Assembly: GCA_936450465.1 (NCBI GenBank)
Contig: OW388302.1
Location: forward strand, 62,781,826 to 62,845,825
Length of the DNA: 64,000 nucleotides
From: Gibbula magus
Taxonomy: Eukaryota > Mollusca > Gastropoda > Trochida > Trochidae
Reading direction: 5' to 3'
The notes beneath the pieces were generated by a model. It searched no databases. It had not been told where the DNA came from and saw only the letters and a list, made by a program, of their open reading frames with translations. Positions 43,771-54,490 of this stretch are shown piece after piece (position 1 is the stretch's first letter; every line of letters starts with the position of its first letter). A program made the translations under genes and the position numbers.

Positions 43771-44265
43771 TCTCTGACTCGGACCTTGCTGTCTCACAAC
43801 ACAAACCCAGCGCTTTTCACCTCGGGGAAATTACCTCCATTCTCAACTAATTTGTGATACAGGTGCGCAATTATTCCACTAACTGATCTTTTACCCCAAG
43901 TCTGTCATACTGACACCTTAATTTTTAAAGAGCCTAGGCAAGTCTACAACAGTTTAAGGGAAATGAACACATCTCGGACTGCCTGACTTGGACCTTGCTG
44001 TCTCACAACACAAACCCAGCGCTTTTCACCTCGGGGAAATTACCTCCATTCTCAACTAATTTGTGATACAGGTGCGCAATTATTCCACTAACTGATCTTT
44101 TACCCCAAGTCTGTCATACTGACACCTTAATTTTTAAAGAGCCTAGGCAAGTCTACAACAGTTTAAGGGAAATGAACACATCTCAGGCTCCCTGACTGGG
44201 ACCTTGCTGTCTCACAACACAAACCCAGCGCTTCGGGAATAACCTCCATTCTCAAATCGTTAGTG
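43771..44265. repeat. 209-bp tandem repeat, ~2.3 copies
   Basis: Units begin near 43775, 43984 and 44193 at 'tgactcggaccttgctgtct'. The first two are almost identical and the third is truncated. A diverged relative ('taatttttaaagagcctagg') occurs again at about 44575-44605. Confidence 0.93.
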
Positions 44266-44267
44266 AT

Positions 44268-44500
44268 AAGGCTGCAACGATGCACCGCGATATATGGCAT
44301 ACAATACACGATGCCTTTGTTTTACGATACGATATGAAACTCTATACAGTATTACGATGTAATTTAATTTGTTATCCTGTCAAATAATTATATGTTTAGA
44401 TTTACCTAGTGGATTATTGGTGTTTTTTGTGTAGAGGTGAATAAAAACCGGTAGTTTGTGTATCGCGATATGTATCGAATCTTGACCTACCTGCGTGATT
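44268..44500. mobile_element. 'GATACGATA' interspersed repeat, second copy
   Basis: Motifs 'gcaacgatgcaccgcgatat', 'ttttacgatacgatatga' and 'gcgatatgtatcgaatcttg' match the vocabulary of 40430-40930. No coding capacity. Confidence 0.5.
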
Positions 44501-44659
44501 ACACTCATAGTTAGTGAATGTTAAAAGGGCAATTCAACAAACTGATCTTTGCTCCAAGTCTGTCATCCAGACCTATTAATTTTTAAAGAGCCTAGGCAAG
44601 ACTACAAGCAGACTACAGAGCTCAGTTTAAGGAAAATGAACATCTCAGAGGCTCGTTTC

Positions 44660-45868
44660 TAGTACTTTCTACTATATTTTAATTTTTTTCAAATTTTGAA
44701 ATTTTACAAAATATTCATGTCAGAGTCTAAACGTTAGACTACTTCGTCCTTAAACCTTTCTGTCACTAACCCAACAAACTTTAGTCTAAGTTTGTAATGC
44801 GAAGAGATTACCTCCCTTCTCAAACAATAAATAAATAGTACAGGGTCATTACACTAACTGATCACACACCTTACACTTTGCTGTTCACAACGAAAACCCC
44901 AGACTTGAATTATATCAACTTGTTACACAAGGAAATTACCTCACTTTCAACTAATAAGTGATAGGTAAATAACTCTTCTACAAACTGGTCTTTAGACCTA
45001 GCTGTCTTAAACAATACTCCTTACTTAAAAGGTCAGAGGAAACTTATAAATACAGGAAATTACCTGCTTACCAACCACGTAAAGGTACAGATTTCGCCGA
45101 TCTTAGCCTCAAGACCAATTAAGCTGATCATGGCAAACTGAAAGTAGGGCTAAGACTGGTCAGTGATAGGGTGCCCTGAACAAGTATTACAGTGAACAGA
45201 GAAAATCAGTTTTAGTAACAAGTTTTAAGGTGGTTTATTTTTTATAAGATATTGTTTACTTATTGCTCAGCCATTAATGCAGTGAGGTGAGCTTTTCATT
45301 ATTTGTGAAAAAGCTGTTTGATATGTTATGTTACCATGCCAAAACTGCAATCGAAAAAGAATGTTTGGTTTCAGTCCATGTGTGGGTTTGTTAATGTCTT
45401 ATGCAAACATTGCATGATGTTCCCCAAATGTAAATTCAGAGCATGTCATTAGCTCATATATATATGCTGAATAAAAGATCCCCAAAAAACTACAATAGTT
45501 TTAAGATCATAGCAAAGTCCGATTGAGATAGATATATGGGTAGGTTTTCTCAAAGTCATCCTTGCATAGGAGGATGGTGACTATCGGACGGACATCTATC
45601 TGGACGACTAGACAACCTCAACACAGCTCTTTGACATCAGCATTTGACACATTGTGTATTTGACACATTGTGTCTGTGTTTTGTTTAACAGTTAATATTA
45701 TTCACTAAATTTAATTTTTTTCAATTATCGTTCAATGAATCAACAACACCTTCTCAAAACAAACATCATTGACCATCTGCGTATATGTATATATCATATC
45801 TAGTGTATGAATTTAGCTTGAAACATAGCGATACCAGAGTGTAGTTAGGTCAAGTCAAATGGCAAAAT
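44660..45868. other. No gene seen
   Basis: AT-rich, with 'aaattacctc' motifs recurring loosely from the neighbouring 209-bp repeat region. No exon supported. Confidence 0.45.
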
Positions 45869-45872
45869 TTAA

Positions 45873-46216
45873 AGGGACTGTAGCACGTTTTTTGCAAATT
45901 TTATTTTTCCCAACTTCCCAATTCTTATGATAGAATGTCATTTATATTTATTTAAGAGGGTAAAACATTTTATTACACAAACCAATTATCCATAACACAT
46001 AACTGTGTAAAATATAAAGCAAAAAATGCATGGCGGCCATTTTAATGTGAACACATTTTATTATTTCAAATTAAGAAAAAGATTACCAAACCATGTATGT
46101 ACACTCATTTTTTAACTTGATTTTCTGAAGAGAGAAGGGAGTTTAACTATTGGTGACATTATTTTTCAAATACATTTCATCGACTTATTTCAGCAAAAAA
46201 ACGTGCTGCTGCCCCT
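45873..46216 (+). mobile_element. TTAA-flanked MITE, family 2, copy 4
   Basis: Left flank TTAA at 45869-45872 and start 'agggactgtagcacgttttt'. The right end is 'gtgctgctgcccct', then TTAG, a mutated target site. 344 bp and the most diverged copy. Confidence 0.8.
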
Positions 46217-47350
46217 TTAGGAAAAACCTAACATGTTGCTAGTCTGGAGTACCTGGACCATAAGATACAAGATTTCTGGCTGTCAGACAGGCTTTATGTC
46301 ATACATTTGTATCTGACATTATTATTCTCTTGTTGTTGAAACTATTAACTCGTAATATACAGTGAGATTTCAGCTTTATACCAAAACAACCACATTTCCT
46401 ATTTTGGAGACTGTGTAGGGTTTGAATATAAACATTGAAAGGGACAATTTTAGATATTCTCACCATCCCTAAAAATTAAACAAAATTAACAATAACAATC
46501 TTTTTGTTAACCATCAAACAACTGTCTCCTTTATCAACATGAAAGACTTTCTCAATATGGATTTCATTTTGATTCTTCGCTCTGATGTAGAAATTAACTC
46601 AATCATGGAAGACTTATTAAATATAAATCAATTCTTTTGAAAACATAATACTTTTTACAAATAAAATTTTCAATATTTATGTGATTTTATAGCTAGTCTT
46701 ACATTTTCTCTCTACAATAGTAATTCAGACTTGAAGATTCAATTAGACTCAAAGATTCAATTAGATTCAAAGATTCAAATAGATTCAAAGAACTCCCTGT
46801 AATCAAAGGGTCATAATTAATTTAAGCAGATATCAGGAGGTGAGAAGTGATAACTCGGGGTTTAACATTGCTTGCATTTAACATTGCATGGCTACGCACT
46901 GTGGTGAAACCTGCGAGCATTGGTTGGAACTAGTGAATCATGATTTATATGGAGCCTAAACATGTAGTTTTATATCACTGTTACATTAAACCTGTGGTAC
47001 TCTAGTTGAAATAGTTTGGATCTTGTTTTAACCAACATCTTTTCAACTTCGAGTTAATATAGATAGCGTGGAATCTCCAAGGGATATTACCTTTCATCTA
47101 TTTCTCATATTTAAAATAAACGTTCTAACAAATTTATCTCACTTGCATGCAATAGCATAAAAGCTCAAACAGGAATTTCACCCTTGAATTAAATTTTCAA
47201 AAGAAATACCTCCATCGTAAAATATTTTACCATTACACTTTGCCAGTCTTCGTGTATAAAAAATCTACGATATACCAGCTACGTTAACAATTTCATGTTT
47301 ACAAAATCTCTGCGTGCTATGTTTTTACATTACATATATCTGAGGGTAGC
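46217..47350. other. No gene; SINE fragment inside
   Basis: About 46890-46950 contains 'gctacgcactgtggtgaaac' and 'ctgcgagcattggttggaac', matching the middle of the SINE at 54255-54490. A short 'gattcaattagactcaaa' repeat lies at about 46736-46790. The remainder is AT-rich; part could be gene B's 3' UTR. Confidence 0.5.
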
Positions 47351-47450
47351 TCTAGAGGGCTGTGTCTGTATGCTGTGTGACTAGACGGTGCTATACCGGT
47401 GGATGCTGTGTCTGTTCGCTGTGTGACCAGACGGTGCTCTACCGGTGGGT
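47350..47450. repeat. ~46-bp tandem duplication beside gene B's stop
   Basis: 'gctgtgtctgtatgctgtgt' and 'gctgtgtctgttcgctgtgt', each followed by 'gacggtgct' and 'taccggtgg', form two copies directly downstream of gene B's stop on its transcribed strand, so in its 3' UTR. Confidence 0.88.
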
Positions 47451-47466
47451 GCGGTGTCGGGAGGAG

Positions 47467-47563
47467 TCAGAGCTGGAGGTGGGTGAAGCGGGTAACACCC
47501 CTCATTGTGTACGGGTAGTCCTCCATCGCCATGTCCTGGGCGTCTCGCAGCAGCATCTCCGCT
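47467..47563 (-). CDS. Gene B terminal exon
   Basis: Acceptor 'ttaatcttccag'. The junction makes Lys (AA|A) and continues 'AEMLLRDAQDMAMEDY', closing 'THLQL' and TGA. An alternative acceptor two bases on would read a Pro-rich frame without an early stop, but the chosen frame looks more like protein. Confidence 0.7.
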
Positions 47564-50446
47564 CTGGAAGATTAAAAAACGATTTGACCATCTGTAAAAG
47601 TGATCCATTGACTCTGCAGCTCATCAGGCTTAAAATAATACATTATGATAATGATAGCTCATTTATATAGAGCTATTTCCATGCATGACTAATTTGTACT
47701 GTTACCCTGAAGGAACTGCACTTTCGATGTTACACCAAAGCGTTTTGTGCATTCATTTCAGCCCTTCTGACCATGTTCAGGTACCCATTTAAACAGCTGG
47801 ATAGACTGACTCCAATGTATATAAAGTGTCTTTCCCAGGGACACTACACAGTTAATATTTTCGATATGAGTACATGTTTGCCTAGCAGCCATTATTTCAC
47901 CGTGATTTCCCGTATTTGCCGTCTGTGACGTCATAAAACAATTGTTCATGGCGTCACTGTGGCTTGCCCTCATGAGAAAAGTGGCACTGGGAAGTCACCT
48001 GACTAGTTTTATGAGATTCAAATACAAAAGAATGGGTAATATTATAAAGAAGTATATTACTTTTGCAAATGTTGTGCAAATTTGTGTATCATCCTATAAC
48101 CCTCTCTCTCACTCTGGCAATAACAAAATTCACACTCGTTTCGTAAAAGTCATATGACACACATCCTCGTGCAATAATCTCTATGTCTCAGCTGGAATTC
48201 GAACCAGGGCCTCACAGGTAATAATCTATGACCAATTGATTATTCCTTCTCTCTCTAACTAACTAACATACGTCTAGTAATAGACAGTTAAGTTCTATGA
48301 AGGTTATTCACTTCCTCCCATTGTGTTCCTTCTAAGGCTACATAAAAAAGTTAAAGGTTTCTCTGGCATATTTTTTAAAAATAAACCTTGAAAGTGGTAA
48401 CAGTATACCCATATATTTGTTGGACAAATGGATTTGGAAATGTAGCAAAAATGACACGGAAAATTCGTAATTTATTTTTTAAATGACAATAAAAAGCTGT
48501 CACTCGCACATATAAAAGTGATGCACCTAAAACTGAAAAAAATTTCATTTTTAAAATTTAGTTTCATAATTAAAGTTTATCTAAATCGTACACTCACTGA
48601 TATCAAGTCAATAACACTGATTTACAATATAAGGGAGGCAACTCTTATCTTTTATCCTTAGTAAAAGTGGCCAATGTTGACAGATGTGCAGAAAATCAAT
48701 AGACAGTTACTATGTAAGGGAGGTAACTCACTTCCTCGCCTTGGTCTCCTTGTGTCTGCGGATACAGACGAGAGCGAAGACGGAGATGAAGATGGCGGGG
48801 ACGATGACACCCATCACGATGAGGGCGACGAAGACCGTCTGATCTTTCATGGTCAGGTGGTCCAGTATGTTGTCTCCCTCGCTGGGAACACTGTGATCTG
48901 GACTCGGCTGTTGCACTGAAACACACAGCAACTGTGGAGAGAAACTGATATCATATGATATGTAGCTCAGTTGGTAGAGCGTCCGCTCATCACCCAGACA
49001 GTCAGGGTTTAAAAAAAAACCTTTTTTGTCAAAATTTCAAGATAAATTTGCTTCGTTCTAAAGAAAAATCACCACCACATAGGTAGGGGTGAAACAGTAC
49101 GCTTGAACCCTGGGTCGGTACGTATTGCGGTATAGGACCCTCGGTTCGGTACATTTTCGGTTCGGTACAAAACCAAGAATATCTTCCAATGTATAAACTG
49201 AACAATACGAAATAACATGTTTTTCTTCAAATTTAGTGTGTATAGGATGTGGAAATCAGATTAGTTTTAAAATTGTACAATTGAAAATATAATAACATCT
49301 GAGTTAATAATACATAATTATTTAATTAAATTATATATTCGGTAAGTACCGAAAAATCACATTGATGTACCTTGTACCAACCGAAAGCAAATACCGCGGT
49401 TCAACTACTGTAGTTATGAACCGTTTCACCCTTACACATAGGTAAAATCCATACAAAATGTAAAGTTTCCAATTCTGATACAGTTTTCGAGTTTGGAGAC
49501 ACATGGGAGCAGTGTCTATTAAAAAAAATTTGCAATTGCGTGTTTCACACTGAAAATTATCAAATACTCCCTGATAACACATTGTAAGATTTGCTGCAAT
49601 ACTATTCCCCCCTACATTTTCAAAACAACTCCTGCTAAATCCTTTGAAATCCGACATAAATCTAAGAAAAAGAAACATCTGAGAAACCAGCTTTTTTTCA
49701 CTAACATTGAAATATTTATGTGAGAGTATGGTGAAAATTAGTGCTTGCTGTTGGTGTTTTGTTGGGTGAATGGCTATTATTGAGCTCTTCTGTGAAGACA
49801 CTGATGAAATGAATGGATGCCTGATCAAAGGGAGGTAACTCCATTCAAATAAGGACTGCAACAATTCAAGTATTGATTTATACAGTAAATATTCTTGATG
49901 GATAATGGGAAAAAATCTTGTAAAAATTAATATTTCAGTTACTATGTGTTGAATTATTGAAAGCCCTAAACATAGAGCCATGGGCTTTGTGGCTCGTTAG
50001 GACTTTATTATCCAAGATTGAAGACTTAAGCAAAATAGAGACATTGGCACTGTAGCTGTAGTGAGTTATTGTAACTGCTTAAAATTTAAATAAGAGATTT
50101 ATTATGTAATCATAACTGCTGGAAAAGGTATGTCTACACAAGATTTCAGCATTCTAATGCTTGCAGCTTTTTGTACATTTTAATAGGTAAAGATAGAGCC
50201 ATGGGGTCTGTAGGCTAGTTATCCTGCTTTATAGCGATTGATGTTCCAGGCCTGATGAGCTACAAATATGAAATTGTTCAATAGTCAGTTTCTTATGTCA
50301 AGTGTTGTAGGCCCCTATATGTTAGTGGATTTCCACTATTTCTTTGTCAGATGATTATTTCTCACCTGACATGCTGACTGTTGACCTTTGACCTGTGAGA
50401 AGACCAACAGAAAATCTCAGAATATCTCCACGCTCATTCTTGTCAA
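47467..50446 (-). CDS. Gene B: single-pass membrane protein, last three exons (5' end not found)
   Basis: Minus-strand exons are 50446-50366, 48915-48732 and 47563-47467. All have GT..AG boundaries with matching phases (1; 1 then 2), giving about 120 codons ending in TGA at 47469-47467. The reading is a luminal segment ('DKNERGDILRF'), a Ser/Pro-rich stalk and about 25 hydrophobic residues. A basic stop-transfer 'RRHKETKARK' and a tail ending 'MRGVTRFTHLQL' follow. The last three residues (L-Q-L) could act as a class II PDZ ligand; that is only pattern matching. I do not recognise the family, and no ectodomain exon further upstream could be identified. Gene B faces gene A tail to tail, 10 kb apart. 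A hAT-type MITE sits in the intron between its first two visible exons. Confidence 0.72.
47632..47900. mobile_element. Interspersed repeat, common metazoan type
   Basis: Motifs in order: 'agctcatttatatagagcta', 'caccaaagcgttttgtgc', 'caggtacccatttaaacagc', 'tatataaagtgtctttccca' and 'gggacactacacag'. I recognise this order as a repeat found in many marine invertebrate genomes; class unknown. It lies in gene B's intron. Confidence 0.5.
48165..48240 (-). mobile_element. tRNA-like SINE fragment
   Basis: On the minus strand 'tgaggccctggttcgaattc' contains an internal B-box (GGTTCGAATTC). No complete cloverleaf can be drawn, so this is a SINE or tRNA relic. Confidence 0.4.
48732..48915 (-). CDS. 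Gene B exon: transmembrane helix
   Basis: Acceptor 'gtgtgtttcag', donor 'ggaa|gtgagt'. It encodes the stalk 'PDHSVPSEGDNILDHL', the hydrophobic helix and the basic anchor. Markedly GC-rich compared with its surroundings. Confidence 0.82.
48957..49030 (+). mobile_element. tRNA-derived SINE head
   Basis: 'gtagctcagttggtagagcg' is a textbook tRNA D-arm and A-box. It is followed by 'gtccgctcatcacccagac' and then 'cagggttt' running into a poly-A stretch. The T-arm is broken, so this is not a working tRNA gene. It starts about 40 bases upstream of gene B's transmembrane exon. Confidence 0.6.
49084..49434. mobile_element. hAT-type MITE with exact 8-bp target duplication
   Basis: Termini are 'taggggtgaaac' and the complement of 'gtttcaccctta'. 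The interior is palindromic with 'cggttcggtac' motifs. CACATAGG flanks both ends exactly (49076-49083 and 49435-49442). 351 bp, no transposase. A 216-codon minus frame (49331-49981) crosses its boundary and is therefore spurious. Confidence 0.9.
50366..50446 (-). CDS. Gene B exon: juxtamembrane extracellular segment
   Basis: An 81-base phase 1-1 exon: acceptor 'ttttttcctgcag', donor 'tcag|gtgaga'. It encodes 27 residues including 'VGLLTGQRSTVSMS'. Its small size makes this the least certain exon of the three, but its phases fit its neighbour. Confidence 0.6.
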
Positions 50447-50601
50447 CTGCAGGAAAAAAAACAATGTCTATTTTGAAACACAATATTGTGTTAGGCAGGG
50501 GCTGTATATTAACTGTTCTTGAAAACGCTTGATACTAAGATTAGGAAACTGTCTCGATGATCTGATTACACTTACAACAGTGAAGTTAGTCTAACACTTA
50601 G

Positions 50602-50865
50602 ACTGTGAGTGTGAAAACAATAGTGAAAAGGAACCTCTGTTTTCCCATTTCTGATATGCTCTGTTTTAATAAAATGGTGATATTTTACACAATTTGTTCC
50701 CCCTTTAGAGTCTGGGTGTAAGACTACAGTGTACACTGAACTCTTACACCCAGAATCTGAAGGGGAAAAAATTGTGTATAATATCACCATTTTATGAAAA
50801 CAGCGTATCAGAAATGGGAAAACAAAGCCTAGGTTCCTTTTCACTGAAGTGCGACTGTGTAAATG
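50602..50865. mobile_element. Foldback element upstream of gene B's visible exons
   Basis: The left arm 'tagtgaaaaggaacctctgt' through 'aaaatggtgatattttacac' pairs with the right arm 'gtgtataatatcaccatttt' through 'taggttccttttcactga'. The centre is 'actacagtgtacactgaact'. No open frame of note. Confidence 0.85.
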
Positions 50866-53354
50866 GTAAGCAGACACTTGGACAATCATTTTATCAACTT
50901 CCTGCCTTCCCCGATCGATTGCTGGCTGAAATCTACGAATTGATTACTTCACGCACTTCAACAACAGTGATTTTGAACGAGTGACATTTGTCAATGTAAA
51001 ATAAAACAGTGTCAGTCAAATCACCGCATCTACGAACAGGTCTGGTCTACGAAATCACCGCATCCAGTCAGTGACAGTGTCTCGTTTACCTCATCATTGT
51101 CATCAATATATCTACCTACTCTAATTTACGAACCACGGCATACATATTATGAGTTGTACATCTAGGTATCTAAACTACAACACACCATTATTATGATATG
51201 TACACACAGTATCAAATGTTGATTATATTTTACTGCGACTATTTACTTACTTACGTCAAAAGCAAAATGAAGCTGTGGCTTTATAATGAAAGGGAGGTAA
51301 CCGATGCCGTGATTGCTGATTCGTACCACCAAAAATATTGCCTTGAGAGTCCACCAGTGAAGAGCTCCGTCTGCGAGTCAAGTTCTAGAAAGTCGAGCAA
51401 ATACTGGCATAAGGTTCACGTTCGTTAACATGTTTTGAAATAGATATTTCTTATGAAATAGAAAGTCTTGGAATTAAAAATTAAAATGTTTTTAAAAAAT
51501 GAAATTTTTGATTGAATGCAATGTTGGGCCTTTACGATAAAAAAGGTGAACACTATTTGAGAATCTAGAAAAGAAAAAAACATGGTTTGAAATAGTATGG
51601 AAAAGTACACAAAATATAGGAAAACTGATAAAAACTTAATTTGAATTCAGTCACTGAAAAATCATAAATTTCATATGTATAACTATACTGAAATAACATA
51701 ACGCAAAACACGGTGAATTTGACACATTGAATTGAAAAAAATCTTACCGATGGTGTTCAAAAACTCGGGAGTCAAGATGTTATATAATTAACCATTAGTG
51801 GGAACCTAAAAGTTTTAGCACGACTAGTGATGTGTTCTATCCATTGAGAATAATATAGAGAGAGGTGTGACATATTTGTCACATTAGGACATATATTAAC
51901 ACCGGTCATGATTCAAGGTAGTTTGTTTTAACGAATTTTATTCCATCAAAAGAATTTTCTATGTGTAAGAAATAAAGCAGCTTCCACAAAGAACGCAATC
52001 AAATTTTCAACAGTCGACAACAAAAAATTGTCACCGGACAAAGTCGATTTTCAATGTCTGTGATAATTAAGCTTATATTTTGTTAAGAAAAAAACCCTCA
52101 AAATTAAGTAAGTGAGAAACAATGACTAGACCGTTTATACCGTTTATGAATGTTTCAATGGTATGACCACTTTCAATTAAGATTTATTTAGGAAATGGTT
52201 GAATAGTTTATCATTGAAATAAGAAAAACAATTCATAGGCTAAAATTTATGAAATATCGTTTATGAATTCATATCTGTTAGAAATCAAGATTTCGATTAA
52301 TTTTCCTTTAATCCAGGTATTTGATCCAGATTGATTATTGATTGTGAAATGTGCATATGCAGATATATTCATTAGGCCTACAACTCTGTTTATTATGTAA
52401 ATGAAGTTTATGGGAATATACATTTTATTTTCTGAAATTATATTCGCTAGCAGACAAAATGTAGAGAACTTGATAAAATATCCTTTTAAAGAGCTATTCA
52501 CCATAAAGGATGACATCGATTGTCGCTTTTCATCATTGAATTATTTTCTGCAGAATCTTGTAACGAGCTTCACATTTAAGAAATGAGACTTTAACAGATT
52601 ATTTCAATATGAGTAAATATGGTGTCAGATTAATAAGGAGCAGTGATTCATATATTCGATACAGACAGTGTGCACGATCCAACACATAGCAGTGTTAGAT
52701 TCACTTCATCAGTACCGTAGATTAAGCGTCTAATGCTATAAATATTATTTGTAAATATGACAAAGATGAATCATAGCTAACACCCGTTTTTTGTTGAAGA
52801 ATATTTATATTTTTAAACCCAAACTTGAAAAGAATGGTCGATTCTAAATGCAGAGCGATCACATGATCAAACATAGTAATTGTAAGGTTTAACGAAAACG
52901 TACTTTACATTAATTAGAAATATTCATTCGAAGGCGAAAACGAAAGCTTTGTAGCGATGTTGAGTGGGTAATTATTCAAAGTAAACCAATGACACACAGT
53001 TTAGTAATCAAAATGCGATTTTCCATCACAAAACTCTGATTTACAAACAAACCTTAGAAAAAATCGGACGCCTCTCTTAATCTCAAGTGATCGCCATAAA
53101 TGCATTTGTTTAAGCATTATACGCTTTCAATGGCTCCAAGGCATAACAAAGAGCCGTTTTCAAGCTATACCGAATCAAGTCGGCCAAGTGCACGGCGCGT
53201 GGCGCGATTCACAAGGGATTTCCACTCAAATTGTAATTAGCCAAAAGGACTATTTTTGATCGTCAACTTCGCGGAATCATCTCCAGAGCTAGTCGGTACT
53301 TTGCCATCTGGCCAAATCTGAGCGGTAATTATATATCCCGGTTCCTTCCGGCTT
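50866..53354. other. No gene seen
   Basis: Very AT-rich. No exon with paired splice sites is visible on either strand; gene B's missing 5' exons, if here, were not found. Confidence 0.45.
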
Positions 53355-53368
53355 GTTTCCATGGTAAC
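53355..53368. promoter_or_regulatory. X-box (RFX-type) motif 1
   Basis: GTTTCCATGGTAAC fits the RFX X-box consensus (GTNRCC/N-AT-RGYAAC type). On the minus strand an ETS-like 'ccggaagg' follows within about 10 bases, an arrangement seen in promoters. Binding is not shown. Confidence 0.55.
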
Positions 53369-53514
53369 CAGAACGCAAAATACATCAAAGTAATGTTTTG
53401 GAATCACTTTATGATATTTCTTTTGTATTGAAATATATAAATGAAGTGAATGGTGAATCTTATCTTTTCAAAGGTTGGTATTAGAAAGAATACTGTCATT
53501 TACATCTGAAATGA

Positions 53515-54130
53515 AATAGATGGTGTAAGACACATCATCTCCAACGTATGACATGTTACCTTCCATGTGAGACATATCATCCCCAACGTATGACATATTA
53601 TCTTATATATCTGAAACATATCGTCGTCGACGAAGTCTATATTGAGGATGACTACCATTTTCTTCTTGTGTGTTCCAAGTTTAAAGAGCTCCGCCTCAAT
53701 CATTTGCCGGAAAATTTTAATACAAAACCAAATGAAACTAAATTTAAAATCCTCATGTCAACATCGAATTGTAAACTCCTCAAAAATCTAGCAAGTTTAT
53801 TTTTCATGCCATGTACCGAAGATGTTAATTGAATGACTGTTGCTGTACACATCGTTTCTTGTCATATATAACATTTGTTGTTATGGGCCGATGTCCTACA
53901 CTTCAGAAATAAAGATTTGAATACTGGAAACATATCATCTCCAACGTAGGAAAATTATCTTAAATTTGAGACATATTATCTCCATCGCATAACATATGAT
54001 GTTCTATGTGAAACATATCATCTCCCATGTTTAACATATAATCTTCTATGTGAGACATAACTCCAACGTAACAGAGTATATTTTATGTAAGAAATGAGAA
54101 ATGTTATCTCCTACATAGCACATATTATTT
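53515..54130. repeat. Degenerate tandem repeat split by a LINE tail
   Basis: Recurring 'gacatatcatctccaacgta' and 'tgacatattatctt' variants of about 38-45 bp run from 53515 to about 53625 and resume from about 53925 to 54130. Confidence 0.7.
53625..53925 (+). pseudogene. LINE C-terminal remnant with 3' UTR
   Basis: 53640-53832 encodes 'EDDYHFLLVCSKFKELRL' and 'LMSTSNCKLLKNLASLFF' before a stop. This resembles the end of the zf-RVT region of LINE ORF2. The 3' part ends 'cagaaataaagatttgaa'. It is 5'-truncated and inserted in a tandem array. Confidence 0.65.
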
Positions 54131-54254
54131 CATGTGTAATATATGTATATATATACCAAATATTTGTTTCACCTTGAGCCGTCTTATTCACCAGATCAGG
54201 GACTTTCTAATACAGAGTGTCTCTGATCAGATTCGAGTATTATATGTTATGTAT

Positions 54255-54490
54255 GTTGTTGTCACCGAGGTGAGGTGAGGTGAGTTGGGGTTTTAACGCC
54301 GCTTTCAAGAGTATTTCACTTATATCGCGGCTGCTAGTATTACGGCAGGGAGAAAGTCCGCAACGCCATGTGGCTATGCATTGCGGTGAAACCTGCGAGC
54401 AACGGCTGGAACTAGCGAACCATGGGTGGTACTACTCTGAAATTCAGTATAGCATTGCACCCAAACCTTACTGCGTGTAGAACAGAAAGA
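54255..54490 (-). mobile_element. SINE with CACCT-repeat tail
   Basis: On the minus strand it reads 'gttctacacgcagtaaggtt', 'atactgaatttcagagtagt', 'gctcgcaggtttcaccgcaa' and 'ttgaaagcggcgttaaaacc', then a short CTCAC repeat. Parts recur at 21795-21965 and 46890-46950. Frames here (54280-54480) are spurious. Confidence 0.75.

Noticed and set aside
48957..49030. Possible functional tRNA gene
   Set aside because: The D-arm is excellent but the T-arm and acceptor stem cannot be completed; it runs into poly-A, as in a tRNA-derived SINE.
49331..49981. 216-codon minus-strand frame
   Set aside because: It runs across the exact boundary of a hAT-type MITE in gene B's intron and shows no domain; a chance frame.
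54280..54480. 66-codon frame
   Set aside because: Lies inside a SINE whose fragments occur elsewhere in the window.
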